Part shown: one piece after another, positions 32,468 to 41,503 of the stretch
Layout: each line of letters begins with the position of its first letter
Numbering within the stretch: position 1 is the stretch's first letter
From: JAXMHN01 sp964578605
GTDB lineage: Bacteria > Verrucomicrobiota > Verrucomicrobiia > Limisphaerales > SIBE01
DNA length: 53,351 nt
Direction: 5' to 3'
NCBI GenBank assembly: GCA_964578605.1
Contig: CAZODO010000033.1
Span: 1 to 53,351 of the forward strand
The notes under the pieces: model-generated
What the model saw: only the letters and a program-made list of their open reading frames with translations
Told to the model about the DNA's origin: nothing
Database searches by the model: none
Position numbers and translations under genes: made by a program

Positions 32468-33676
32468 TCAAACCTCGGGCGCGGTCCCAAACCGGCCGAA
32501 CTTGACCTCCGGGAGCAACATCAGGCTGGAAAGAACGATCATGCCGGTGGCGACCCAGCCAAGCGTGTGAATCCCCATCGCGGTGGTCGCGTGGAAAGCG
32601 ACCAACGGCGCCAGTACCCCTCGCACCCCCGTGAAAAACGTGTGCACCGACATGTAATCGGCGACGTGATCCGGGGGCGCGAATTTCGTGACCCAGAGAC
32701 TCCACGCGACGTCTCCGCCGGCATTGGCAATTCCGAATACAATGGCGCCGATCATCAACCCCTTCGGATCGGCGCTTGTAAAGAACGCCAGGATTCCAAT
32801 GGCGAATCCGACATTGAGCGTGATGCGCAAAGCAAAGAAGTTCATCCGATCGAACACCCATCCCCAGACGGGGCTCATGACCAACCGGGCCAGGTTCGGT
32901 ACCACGCCCGTGTAAAACGCGATCTGGCCCACATCCAGCGCCAGCTCGTACTTAGGGTTCGCCAGGTACTCCACGCGCATCGGCAGCATCATTAAGTTGG
33001 CAAAACCCATCAGCATCCAGCTGATCAAGGTCCTGCGGAAGAGCGCGTCATCGCGCGCGAACCGAAGGGCGCGCAGAGGATGGGTGCCCCCAACCGCTGT
33101 AAGAGGGCGCGACGGGCATTGTTTCAGAAACCAACCCGCAAACGCGAAGGCTAAGGCAAAGACCAGCAGAAGATACTGAAACCGGCCCACCTCCCCCGAC
33201 AGCGCGCGTCCGGCCAGGTCGCTAAAAAGAGCCGCCACCCCGATCCGGATCATAATCGTGCGCGAGAACAGGTGACCCCGGCTCTCCGCAGGGTAGTTCT
33301 CCTGGTAAATCTGGGTGAGAAGCGGAATCACCGCGGCGGATGTCGTCATTCCCAGGATGCTCCCTGCCACAAAGACCGGAAGCCACGGGAACGCAGCCAT
33401 CACAACAAAGCACACCGCTCCGGCCATCGAGATGCGCGAAGCCGCCAACGCCGCCGGCCAACCCAGCCTCGCCACCAGCGAAACGACCATCGGGGAAAGG
33501 ATGAGCCCCAGACTGCCCCCGCCCGCAACCAGCGCTTTGGCCGTCGCCCCGGCATGGAACCATCGAACGGCGACCAACAGAAGAAAGGTCGTCCCCGCCG
33601 TCTCGAGGATCCCACTCGTGACCGCCCGCCACCGTTCATATCGGTAGGTCCGTTCGGTCTCGAGATTGAATGACAC
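32468..33676 (-). CDS. Major facilitator superfamily transporter
   Basis: A membrane protein of about 402 residues with about ten to twelve hydrophobic helices, for example GTTFLLLVAVRWF, SLGLILSPMVVSLVARLGW and YLLLVFALAFAFAGWFL. The MFS-type cytoplasmic loop is WGWVFDRMNFFALRI. The substrate is not recognisable. The start is uncertain: the open frame goes back to 33757, but its first 27 codons fall in repeat DNA (33742-33834), so GTG 33676 (VSFNLETERTYRYERW) is preferred; no clear ribosome binding site supports either. It is divergent from the dehydrogenase gene. Confidence 0.82.
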   Translation of the reverse strand: MSFNLETERTYRYERWRAVTSGILETAGTTFLLLVAVRWFHAGATAKALVAGGGSLGLILSPMVVSLVARLGWPAALAASRISMAGAVCFVVMAAFPWLPVFVAGSILGMTTSAAVIPLLTQIYQENYPAESRGHLFSRTIMIRIGVAALFSDLAGRALSGEVGRFQYLLLVFALAFAFAGWFLKQCPSRPLTAVGGTHPLRALRFARDDALFRRTLISWMLMGFANLMMLPMRVEYLANPKYELALDVGQIAFYTGVVPNLARLVMSPVWGWVFDRMNFFALRITLNVGFAIGILAFFTSADPKGLMIGAIVFGIANAGGDVAWSLWVTKFAPPDHVADYMSVHTFFTGVRGVLAPLVAFHATTAMGIHTLGWVATGMIVLSSLMLLPEVKFGRFGTAPEV

Positions 33677-33741
33677 CCGGGTAAGGTAGCCGTGCCGTCG
33701 CCTGGGGCGCAAATTGAAATCAGAGGGCCGAAACCAGGACC

Positions 33742-33834
33742 AGAATCCGAATTCCAAAATACGAAATCTGGCCTCCGGGCCTCGGTATTCGAACTTCGGA
33801 TTTCTTTCGGATCTCGGATTTCGGATTTCGGATT
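33742..33834. repeat. TCGGATT 7-bp tandem array with inverted left arm
   Basis: TCGGATC at 33807-33813 and three TCGGATT units at 33814-33834 form a 7-bp tandem array, with a further TTCGGAT at 33795-33801. The left side (33742-33771, AGAATCCGAATTCC then AAATACGAAATCTGG) is roughly its reverse complement, so the whole can fold as an imperfect hairpin. It sits between two divergent genes and is not related in period to the 11-bp elements. Confidence 0.7.
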
Positions 33835-33847
33835 TCTCCAGGGACGA

Positions 33848-33853
33848 TATAAT
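33848..33853 (+). promoter_or_regulatory. -10 box of the dehydrogenase gene
   Basis: TATAAT at 33848-33853, a perfect -10 hexamer, lies 24 nt before the ATG at 33877 and 13 nt after the 7-bp array. No good -35 is seen at 17 bp; the array supplies only TTTCGG-like sequence. GGAG at 33857-33860 is too far upstream to be an ideal ribosome binding site. Confidence 0.45.
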
Positions 33854-33876
33854 GCCGGAGTCGGGATCACCTTACA

Positions 33877-35334
33877 ATGCGCACGCAAATGAACTTTATC
33901 GGAGGCGACTGGGTTCCGTCCGAGGACGGCCAGACGTATCAAACGTGTAATCCAGCGGACACTCGTGAAGTTGTCACGGAATACGCTCTGGGCGGGGTGG
34001 AGGATGCCCGGAAGGCCATCGCGGCGGCGCAACGCGCCTTCCCGGGCTGGAGCGGAATGACCCCGGTGGCCCGCGGTCGCGTCTTGAGCAAAGCCTCTCA
34101 GATTCTCGATTCGCGCACGGCCCAGCTGAGCGAACTGCTCACGCGTGAGGAGGGCAAAACACTGGCTGAAAGCACCGGTGAAGTGCAGCGCGCCATCGAC
34201 ATCTTTCGGTTCTTCGGTGGCCTGAGCTACACCTTGGGAGGACAGACCATTCCGCACGATTTGCCGGGCAACCTTTTGTATACTTTCCGCCAGCCCTTGG
34301 GGGTCGTGGCGCTCATTACACCGTGGAATTTCCCAGTGGCCATCCCCGCTTGGAAACTTGCGCCGGCGCTGGTATCGGGAAACAGCGTCGTGATCAAGCC
34401 GGCGTCGCAGGCGCCCGGGATGACATTTGAACTGGCGCGAGCGCTTGATGAAGCGGGGCTTCCGAAAGGTGTTTTAAACGTTGTGACCGGGGAAGGCCGG
34501 ACAGTTGGCCAGGAATTGGCGGTCAACCCAGGCGTCGCCGCCTTGTCATTCACCGGGTCGCACGCGGTTGGCCACCGAATCTACCAGCAACTGGCGGAAC
34601 GTATGGCGCGGGCGCAGATGGAAATGGGCGGCAAGAATCCGACCATCGTGCTGGCCGACGCGGATCTGGACCTTGCGGCGACGCTGGTGGCGAAGGCAGG
34701 CTTCGGACTGACCGGGCAGGCTTGCACAGCCACAAGCCGAGCCATTGTCGAGCAGTCGGTTCTGGATCCTTTCACGCAAAAGCTCGTCGCCAAGGCCCGG
34801 GCGTTGAAGGTGGGGAACGGCCTTACGCCAGGCGTGGAGATGGGGCCGGTGGTCAGCAAACAACAACTGGCCGGCAACTTGGAATATATCGACGGGGCTT
34901 TGGCGCAGGGTGCCCGGCTCGTTTCCGGCGGCAAACGGCTTGACGGCGGCGCGTTCGACCATGGCTGGTTCATGGAGCCGACCATCCTGGGCAGCGTCAC
35001 GCCGGAAATGCGGATTGCGCGCGAAGAAGTGTTTGGGCCCGTGGTCGCCATCATCGCCGCCGCTGATTTCGAGGGGGCATTGCGCATCGCCAATGGCGTG
35101 GATGTCGGCCTGTCCGCTTCGATCGTCACGCGGGACTTGAAGAAGGCGATGGTCTACGCCGAGCGTATCGAAGCCGGGGTGGTCAAGGTGAACCAGATCT
35201 CCACTGGCCTGGCCCTTCAAGCGCCGTTCGGCGGCGTTAAGAAATCCAGCACCGACTCGTTCAAGGAACAAGGCGCAGGCGCGATTGACTTCTACACCAA
35301 GATCAAGACGGTTTACCTGGATTACAGCGCCTAG
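33877..35334 (+). CDS. NAD(P)-dependent aldehyde dehydrogenase, probable 2-oxoglutarate semialdehyde type
   Basis: A 485-residue aldehyde dehydrogenase. Catalytic residues are visible: Asn151 in TPWNFP, Glu249 in EMGGKNP and Cys283 in TGQACTATSR. The CTATSR sequence after the nucleophile is typical of the alpha-ketoglutarate semialdehyde dehydrogenases of sugar-acid pathways (glucarate, hydroxyproline, pentose oxidation) rather than of retinal or betaine dehydrogenases. This subclass call is from motif memory. N-terminal MRTQMNFIGGDWVPSEDG is usual; ATG 33889 is an alternative start. No other gene of a sugar-acid pathway is adjacent, so the pathway is not shown. Confidence 0.9.
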   Translation: MRTQMNFIGGDWVPSEDGQTYQTCNPADTREVVTEYALGGVEDARKAIAAAQRAFPGWSGMTPVARGRVLSKASQILDSRTAQLSELLTREEGKTLAESTGEVQRAIDIFRFFGGLSYTLGGQTIPHDLPGNLLYTFRQPLGVVALITPWNFPVAIPAWKLAPALVSGNSVVIKPASQAPGMTFELARALDEAGLPKGVLNVVTGEGRTVGQELAVNPGVAALSFTGSHAVGHRIYQQLAERMARAQMEMGGKNPTIVLADADLDLAATLVAKAGFGLTGQACTATSRAIVEQSVLDPFTQKLVAKARALKVGNGLTPGVEMGPVVSKQQLAGNLEYIDGALAQGARLVSGGKRLDGGAFDHGWFMEPTILGSVTPEMRIAREEVFGPVVAIIAAADFEGALRIANGVDVGLSASIVTRDLKKAMVYAERIEAGVVKVNQISTGLALQAPFGGVKKSSTDSFKEQGAGAIDFYTKIKTVYLDYSA

Positions 35335-35360
35335 CCTCGTTCACCGGCGCGACCGTTCGT

Positions 35361-36887
35361 ATGCCTGAGATCGTCTTAACGACGTTCAACGCCAAGTACA
35401 TTCATGCCGCTTTTGGCTTGCGTTACTTGCTGGCGAATCTCGGGCCGCTGCGGACCAAGGCGTGCCTGGTTGAGTTCGACATCAATCAACGCGCCGGCGA
35501 GATCGTGGAAGCGCTCCTGGCGAAAGAGCCAAAGATCATCGGAATCGGCGTTTACATCTGGAACGCCGCGCTCAGCCTGGAAGTTGTGCATCTTCTGAGG
35601 CGGGTCGCGCCGGAAGTGAAGGTCGTTCTCGGCGGCCCCGAGGTCAGTCACGAAACCGAGCTTCAACCAATCACCCAGCTCGCCGATTGCGTCATCACCG
35701 GCGAAGCGGATCTTGAGTTCGCCCGAGTGTGTCAACGCTTTCTCGGCGGAGAGAGTGTCCCCAGGATCCTCGCGGCGGAGTTGCCCGCCCTCGAGCGCAT
35801 CGAACCGCCCTACGACTGCTACGAAGATCAAGACCTGCGGCATCGGATCATCTACGTTGAAGCGTCGCGGGGTTGTCCGTTTACCTGCGAATTCTGCCTG
35901 TCGTCGCTGGACATTCCCGTGCGCCAGTTTCCCTTGCCTATGCTCCTCGAGCAGTTCGGTAAATTGCTGGAGCGCGGGGTTCGGCAGTTCAAGTTCGTAG
36001 ATCGGACATTCAACCTGAACCTTCAAACAAGCCGCGCGATCCTCCAGTTCTTTCTCGAGCGGCTTGTGACCGGACTTTTCCTGCACTTCGAGATGATTCC
36101 CGACCGGCTTCCGGAAGGGTTGCGTGAGCTGATCGCGCGGTTTCCCGCGGGTGCGCTGCAGTTCGAAGTGGGGATTCAGACGTTCAACGCCGAGGTGGCC
36201 GACCGGATTAAGCGACGCCAGAACTACGAGCGCTTGGAAGACAACCTCCGGTTCCTCCGCGAACACACCGGGGTGCACGTTCATGCGGACCTGATCGCCG
36301 GCCTGCCGGGGGAGGATGTAGCGAGCTTTGGCGAAGGCTTCGATCGCCTGCTGGCGCTTGGACCACAAGAGATCCAGGTGGGCATTCTCAAGCGGCTGCG
36401 CGGCACACCCATCGTCCGCCACGATGCCGAATGGCAAATGGTCTACAGCCCTTGCCCTCCTTACGAGCTCCTCAAAAACCGCTTGATCGGGTTCTTCGAA
36501 ATGCAGCGACTCCGCCGGTTCGCTCGCTTTTGGGACCTGGTCTCGAACAGTGGGAATTTTGTGGGAACGACGCGGCTGCTTTGCAGTGGAGACAAATCGG
36601 CCTTCTGGAGTTTCATGCAATGGAGCGATTGGCTGCATGCGCGCCTCGGACGAACGCATGCCATCAGCCTGGTGAACCTCGCGAACCACTTGTTTACCTA
36701 CCTGGTGGAATGCAGGGGAAGCAATGCCGAAGATGTCGCAGCAACGCTTTGGGACGACTACCAGCGCGGCGGCCGCACCGACCAACCGGAGTTCCTTCGG
36801 CCGTATATCGGCCATGAGTCGCGAAGGCGGCCACGCCCATCGGCAACAGGCAGCCTGAAGCGCCAATCCAGGCATCAAGCGGTCTAG
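35361..36887 (+). CDS. B12-binding-domain radical SAM protein (DUF4080 type)
   Basis: A 508-residue radical-SAM protein. Residues about 1-130 form a B12-binding-like Rossmann domain (IIGIGVYIWNAALSLEVV, VVLGGPEVSHE), residues about 160-370 the radical-SAM barrel with Cys172, Cys176 and Cys179 (SRGCPFTCEFC), and the C-terminal part looks like DUF4080. FKFVDRTFN and DLIAGLPGED are further family marks. The usual B12-ligand DxHxxG motif is not visible in the first domain, so cobalamin may bind base-off without a protein His, or not at all. The substrate is unknown. It follows the dehydrogenase gene by 26 bp and may share its transcript. Confidence 0.88.
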   Translation: MPEIVLTTFNAKYIHAAFGLRYLLANLGPLRTKACLVEFDINQRAGEIVEALLAKEPKIIGIGVYIWNAALSLEVVHLLRRVAPEVKVVLGGPEVSHETELQPITQLADCVITGEADLEFARVCQRFLGGESVPRILAAELPALERIEPPYDCYEDQDLRHRIIYVEASRGCPFTCEFCLSSLDIPVRQFPLPMLLEQFGKLLERGVRQFKFVDRTFNLNLQTSRAILQFFLERLVTGLFLHFEMIPDRLPEGLRELIARFPAGALQFEVGIQTFNAEVADRIKRRQNYERLEDNLRFLREHTGVHVHADLIAGLPGEDVASFGEGFDRLLALGPQEIQVGILKRLRGTPIVRHDAEWQMVYSPCPPYELLKNRLIGFFEMQRLRRFARFWDLVSNSGNFVGTTRLLCSGDKSAFWSFMQWSDWLHARLGRTHAISLVNLANHLFTYLVECRGSNAEDVAATLWDDYQRGGRTDQPEFLRPYIGHESRRRPRPSATGSLKRQSRHQAV

Positions 36888-36969
36888 GGAACGATTAAGG
36901 CGTCTGCTTTCGAGGCAGGGGTCAAGAATGTCGCTCGCCCACCGCTCCTGTTCCAGGTAGACTACAAAC

Positions 36970-38223
36970 ATGAATTGGGTTCCGACCTGCGTGCCTTTTT
37001 TTCTGGTCGTTGCGGCAGCCCTTCTGTCCGGCTGCGGCAAGGGCCGTGCACCTGGGGATCGTTCGACTGCCAGTCAGCCCACTCGGGTGGTTCAGACCAC
37101 TCCCGCAGAAATGCGCCCGATGGAGCGCGCCGTCCCTGCGACAGGCACGCTGGCTGCGCAGGAAGTCGCGACGGTGAGCACGAAGGTTTCCGGCCGAATT
37201 CAGCGGTTGGAAGTGGACCTCGGGAGCGTGGTTCGCGCCGGGGATCTGATCGCGCAGGTCGAACCGCGGGATTACGAATTGAAAGTGCAGCAGGCCGCCG
37301 CCGCCCTGGCGGAAGCTCGCGCCGCCGTGGGCTTAAGCCTGGAGGGCCGGTCCGACGAGATTGCGCCCGAGGAAGTCAGCTCCGTGAAACAAACGAAAGC
37401 GGTTCTTGAAGAAGCTGCGAAGACTTTGGAGCGCATCAAAAACCTGACGGCTTCGCGGATCGCTTCAGCCTCGGACCTGGATTCGGCCGAAGCCGCCCAC
37501 AAGGTGGCCTTGACCCGGCACCAGGCCGCCGTGGAAGACGCGCAAGCACGGGTCGCGGCCCTCGCGCAACGCCGCGCGGAGTTGGAGATTGCGCGCAAGC
37601 AACTGGCTGACAGCTCGGTGCTGGCGCCGTTCGATGGAGCGATCCAATCTCGCCCGGCCACTGTTGGCGAGTTTGTGAGCGCGGGCGCGCCGATTGTCAC
37701 GCTCGTGAAGATTGACCCGTTGCGCCTTCGTCTCGAGGTCCCCGAGCGCGAATCGATGCTCATTCGCCTGGGCCAGGCTGTGCGGCTGCGGGTCGAGGCC
37801 GATACAAACGTTTATACCGGCAAGATCGCCCGCTTGAGTCCCGCGCTGGACGAGACCAGCCGCATGCTGCTCGTCGAGGCGGATGTCCCGAGCATGGGCC
37901 GATTGAAAGCCGGCCTGTTCGCGCGTGCGGAGATCGTGGTGGTTGAAAGTGAACCCGGTCTGAGTGTCCCAGCGAATGCTTTGACCACGTTTGCCGGCAT
38001 CGAAAAAGTGGTCACGATTCGGGACGGGAAGGCGCTGGAGAAGAACGTGTCGACCGGTCGTCGTGGCGCTGATTGGGTGGAAATCCTCTCCGGATTGGAA
38101 CCCGGCACGCCTGTGATTCTCGATCCTGCCGGGTTGCATAGCGGGCAGCCCGTCACCGTTGCGGCAAGCACTGGGACCCACCAAACCAGCAGCCTGCAAA
38201 CCCGCCTCATGGCCGACCGCTGA
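36970..38223 (+). CDS. RND efflux periplasmic adaptor (membrane fusion protein), lipoprotein
   Basis: A 417-residue adaptor that bridges an RND pump and an outer-membrane channel. Lipoprotein signal VAAALLSGC with Cys at residue 18-19 region. Then the biotinyl-lipoyl-like half motif TLAAQEVATVSTKVSGRIQRLEVDLGSVVRAGDLIAQVEPRDYELKV in parts, a helical hairpin (about residues 95-215, Ala/Glu-rich coiled coil), the second lipoyl half VLAPFDGAIQSRPATVGEFVSAGAPIV in parts, and beta-barrel and membrane-proximal domains to the end. The pump gene starts 19 bp downstream, so they form one operon. No outer-membrane TolC-type gene is present in the window. Confidence 0.92.
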   Translation: MNWVPTCVPFFLVVAAALLSGCGKGRAPGDRSTASQPTRVVQTTPAEMRPMERAVPATGTLAAQEVATVSTKVSGRIQRLEVDLGSVVRAGDLIAQVEPRDYELKVQQAAAALAEARAAVGLSLEGRSDEIAPEEVSSVKQTKAVLEEAAKTLERIKNLTASRIASASDLDSAEAAHKVALTRHQAAVEDAQARVAALAQRRAELEIARKQLADSSVLAPFDGAIQSRPATVGEFVSAGAPIVTLVKIDPLRLRLEVPERESMLIRLGQAVRLRVEADTNVYTGKIARLSPALDETSRMLLVEADVPSMGRLKAGLFARAEIVVVESEPGLSVPANALTTFAGIEKVVTIRDGKALEKNVSTGRRGADWVEILSGLEPGTPVILDPAGLHSGQPVTVAASTGTHQTSSLQTRLMADR

Positions 38224-38242
38224 TCCCTGCAAGCCCTGTTTC

Positions 38243-41200
38243 GTGCAAAAGCTCGCTGAAATCTGCATTCGCCGTCCTGTCTTCGCCACGATGATCGTCA
38301 TGACGCTCGTGGTGGTGGGCGCGGCGGGATATCTCAACCTTGGCGTTGACCGGTTCCCTTCGGTGGACCTGCCGACGGTTCGCATTCGAACCACTCTTCC
38401 CGGCGCGTCGCCCGAGGAAATGGAATCCCAGGTCTCCCAGCCCATCGAGGAAGTCGTCAACACGATCGAAGGGATCAACGAACTGCGCTCCATCAACGGC
38501 ATGGGGTCGAGTTTCGTAGTCGTCACCTTCAACCTCGACCGCGACATTGACGCGGCGACTCAGGACGTGCGTGACCGGGTTTCCACCGTCCTGCGCGACC
38601 TGCCGCGTGATACCGACCCGCCCATCGTCGCGAAGGCCGACACGGACCAGTCGCCCATCCTGTCGTTGTCTCTCTCCGGCCCGCGCTCCCAGCGGGAGTT
38701 GACCGAGATCGCCGACAAGATTGTCAAGATCCAGATTGAACGCTCTCCCGGTGTGGGCGAGGTCAGCATTGCGGGAGGGCTTGAGCGCGCCATCAACATC
38801 TGGGTCGATGCCGACCGCCTTGCCGCCTACAAGCTTCCGATCACCGCCGTGCGTGAGGCAATTGATCGCCAGAATGCCAACATCCCCGGCGGCAACATCA
38901 CCGGCTCGCTCCGCGAGCAAACACTGCGCACCATGGGACGCTTGACCGACGCGAAGCAGTTCGACGACTTGGTGATCGCGACCCGCAACGGTTCCCCCAT
39001 CCGCGTGCGCGACATTGGCTGGGCGGAGGACGGCACCAAGGAACAGCGGTCTATCTCGCGGCTCAATGGTGTTCCGAACGTGACGTTGAACGTGGTGCGC
39101 CAATCGGGGGCCAATACCGTGGCCGTCATCGAGGGGGTCAAGGCCAGAGTGGAGACGCTCGGACCCCTCCTGCCGGACGATGTCAAAGTCGAAGTCATTC
39201 GCGACCAGTCGCGCTACATCTACGAAGCGCTGCACGAGATCCAGCGGCATTTGATCCTGGGCAGCTTGTTGGCCTGCTGCGTCGTGCTGCTCTTCATGCG
39301 GAACTGGCGTTCCACAGTGATCGCCGCCGTGGCCATCCCGACTTCCGTGATCGCGACGTTCGGTTTGATGAAGGCCCTGGATTTCACGCTGAACAGCGTC
39401 ACGATGCTGGCCCTGGTGTTGATGGTCGGTATCGTCATCGATGATGCCATTGTGGTTCTCGAGAACATCTTCCGCTTTATCGAAGAGAAGCGGATGCGGC
39501 CGTTCCAGGCGGCCCGAGCCGCGACGGCGGAGATCGGCCCCGCCGTCATGGCGACCACGTTCAGCCTGGTGGTCATCTTCGTGCCGGTCTCCTTCATGTC
39601 GAGCATCTCGGGCCGGTTCCTCTTTCAATTCGGCATCACAGCCGCCGTCGCGGTGCTTGTCAGCTTGCTGGTCTCCTTCACGTTGACCCCCATGATGAGT
39701 GCCCGGCTCTTGCGGGTCGATCCTGCCAAACCGTCCCATCCCCTCGGCGCGACTCCCGGTGACAAACCGGAGGCGCCAGGCACGCAACCGAACCCGGCTC
39801 CCACGGCGCGGTCACGCGCGGGGTTCTACGGGAAGATCGACCGTGGCTACAGCGCCGTCTTGGCATGGGCCATGGGACGCCGCTGGCGAGTGACGGTGGT
39901 GGCTCTGCTTGTCATGAGTACCGCCATTCCGCTCTACCGCCTCGTTCGGCAAGAGTACCTTCCGAGCAACGTGGACGAAGGCGAATTCGATGTCCGCGTG
40001 ACCGCTCCGGAAGGGACTGGAATCGTCGCGATCAACGAGGCGGCCCTCAAGATCGAAGCCGAGCTTGCCAAGATTTCAGGCATTCGGCAGGTGCTGGCAA
40101 ATGTCGGGGCGGGCTTCCTTGGCGGCGTCAATTCGGCCGGGTTTTACGTTCGCTTGGTGCCGCACGAAGAGCGCACCTTTGGCTGGAAACGGCTGCTCCA
40201 ATGGCCGCCCTGGCGGGCGTTCCAGGGGAACTACACCCAGCGCGATGTCCAGCAGGAGATCCGCAAACGTCTCCGGGACCTGCCCGACTTGCGGATCGCC
40301 ATTCGGAATCCCCAAACCTTCGTGGGCGGCGGCGGCAATTTCGATATCGACTTTGCCTTGCTTGGCCCGGAGCTTGACGTCCTCTCCGATTACTCCGAAC
40401 GCCTCAGGTTGAAGGCGCCCGAGTTGGGACTTTTGGACGCCGATACGACCCTGCGGATGGACAGCCCCGAATTGCGCGTCCAGATCAACCGCGAACGCGC
40501 GGCGAACCTCGGGGTCGATACCGAAGACATCGCCACCGCGCTGCGGATCATGGTTGGTGGCGATCTGCGCGTGACGCGTTTCCGCGACGCCTCCATGAAC
40601 GAGGATTACGACGTGCAGGTGCGCCTCAAAGAGAGTGACCGCAACGATCCGAACCAAATCTCGCGGCTCTATGTTCCCCGGCAGGGCGGCGGGTTGGTCC
40701 GGCTGGATAACGTGGTCAATCTCGTCCCGACGCAGGCCCCTTCCCGAATCGACCGCCTGGATCGACAGCGCCAGGTCAGTTTGCGAGCCGCCGTGGCTCC
40801 CGGCTTCGCGCAGGCCGATCGCATCGAAGCGCTCCGCGCCGAGGTGGAGTCCATGGGCTTGCCCACCGGTTACTCCACCCGGGTATCCGGGCGCGCACGC
40901 GAGTTGGAAACGACCTTTCGGGAGTTCCTTTGGGCCTTCAGTCTGTCGGTCATCCTGATGTACATCATCCTGGCCGCGCAGTTCGAGAGCCTGGTGCATC
41001 CCTTTACCATCCTGCTCTCTTTGCCAATTTCGGTGCCGTTCGCTTTCCTCTCGCTCCTGGCCGCCCAGCAAACGATCAACCTGTACTCCGCCCTGGGGCT
41101 GCTGGTGTTGTTCGGCGTCGTGAAGAAGAACGCCATCCTCCAGATCGATCACATGAACAAGCTGCGGGCCCAGGGAATGGAACGTGCCGCCGCGGTGATG

Positions 41201-41503
41201 CAAGGGAACCGCGACCGTCTGCGTCCCATCCTCATGACCACCATGACCCTGATCGCGGGCATGCTGCCGTTGGCGCTCGGCACCGGCCCTGGGGCCGAAG
41301 AACGCCGCGCGGTGGCTGTGGTCGTGATTGGCGGCCAGATGCTCTGCCTGCTCTTGACGCTGGTGGTAACGCCTGTGGCCTATACGTTGCTGGACGATGT
41401 GGCCGCGAAGCTCCAATGGCGCCATTGGCGTCTCGAACACGAACTTGAGGAACCTGCCGGAGTTACTTCTTTTCCAAAGCCGATCCCACGTAATCCGGAT
41501 TAG
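38243..41503 (+). CDS. RND efflux pump, hydrophobe/amphiphile (AcrB/MdtB) type
   Basis: A 1086-residue inner-membrane proton-driven exporter. The GTG at 38243 starts the typical N-terminus (LAEICIRRPVFATMIVMTL). Proton-relay residues are kept: the Asp-Asp pair in TM4 (VGIVIDDAIVVLEN) and the Lys in TM10 (LFGVVKKNAILQIDHMN). The two large periplasmic loops follow TM1 and TM7 as usual. The loop between TM6 and TM7 carries a Pro-rich stretch (about residues 500-530) not typical of AcrB. Motif FEFVDVIPR is replaced by LGVDRFPSVDLPTVRI, like MdtB/C and MexF-class pumps. Substrates are unknown. Its 3' end overlaps the convergent sulfatase gene by 41 bp. Confidence 0.94.
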   Translation: MQKLAEICIRRPVFATMIVMTLVVVGAAGYLNLGVDRFPSVDLPTVRIRTTLPGASPEEMESQVSQPIEEVVNTIEGINELRSINGMGSSFVVVTFNLDRDIDAATQDVRDRVSTVLRDLPRDTDPPIVAKADTDQSPILSLSLSGPRSQRELTEIADKIVKIQIERSPGVGEVSIAGGLERAINIWVDADRLAAYKLPITAVREAIDRQNANIPGGNITGSLREQTLRTMGRLTDAKQFDDLVIATRNGSPIRVRDIGWAEDGTKEQRSISRLNGVPNVTLNVVRQSGANTVAVIEGVKARVETLGPLLPDDVKVEVIRDQSRYIYEALHEIQRHLILGSLLACCVVLLFMRNWRSTVIAAVAIPTSVIATFGLMKALDFTLNSVTMLALVLMVGIVIDDAIVVLENIFRFIEEKRMRPFQAARAATAEIGPAVMATTFSLVVIFVPVSFMSSISGRFLFQFGITAAVAVLVSLLVSFTLTPMMSARLLRVDPAKPSHPLGATPGDKPEAPGTQPNPAPTARSRAGFYGKIDRGYSAVLAWAMGRRWRVTVVALLVMSTAIPLYRLVRQEYLPSNVDEGEFDVRVTAPEGTGIVAINEAALKIEAELAKISGIRQVLANVGAGFLGGVNSAGFYVRLVPHEERTFGWKRLLQWPPWRAFQGNYTQRDVQQEIRKRLRDLPDLRIAIRNPQTFVGGGGNFDIDFALLGPELDVLSDYSERLRLKAPELGLLDADTTLRMDSPELRVQINRERAANLGVDTEDIATALRIMVGGDLRVTRFRDASMNEDYDVQVRLKESDRNDPNQISRLYVPRQGGGLVRLDNVVNLVPTQAPSRIDRLDRQRQVSLRAAVAPGFAQADRIEALRAEVESMGLPTGYSTRVSGRARELETTFREFLWAFSLSVILMYIILAAQFESLVHPFTILLSLPISVPFAFLSLLAAQQTINLYSALGLLVLFGVVKKNAILQIDHMNKLRAQGMERAAAVMQGNRDRLRPILMTTMTLIAGMLPLALGTGPGAEERRAVAVVVIGGQMLCLLLTLVVTPVAYTLLDDVAAKLQWRHWRLEHELEEPAGVTSFPKPIPRNPD

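Noticed and set aside
38207..39787. 526-codon minus-strand frame opposite the RND pump
   Set aside because: Shadow frame, rich in His, Arg and Gly, opposite a pump with all family motifs intact.
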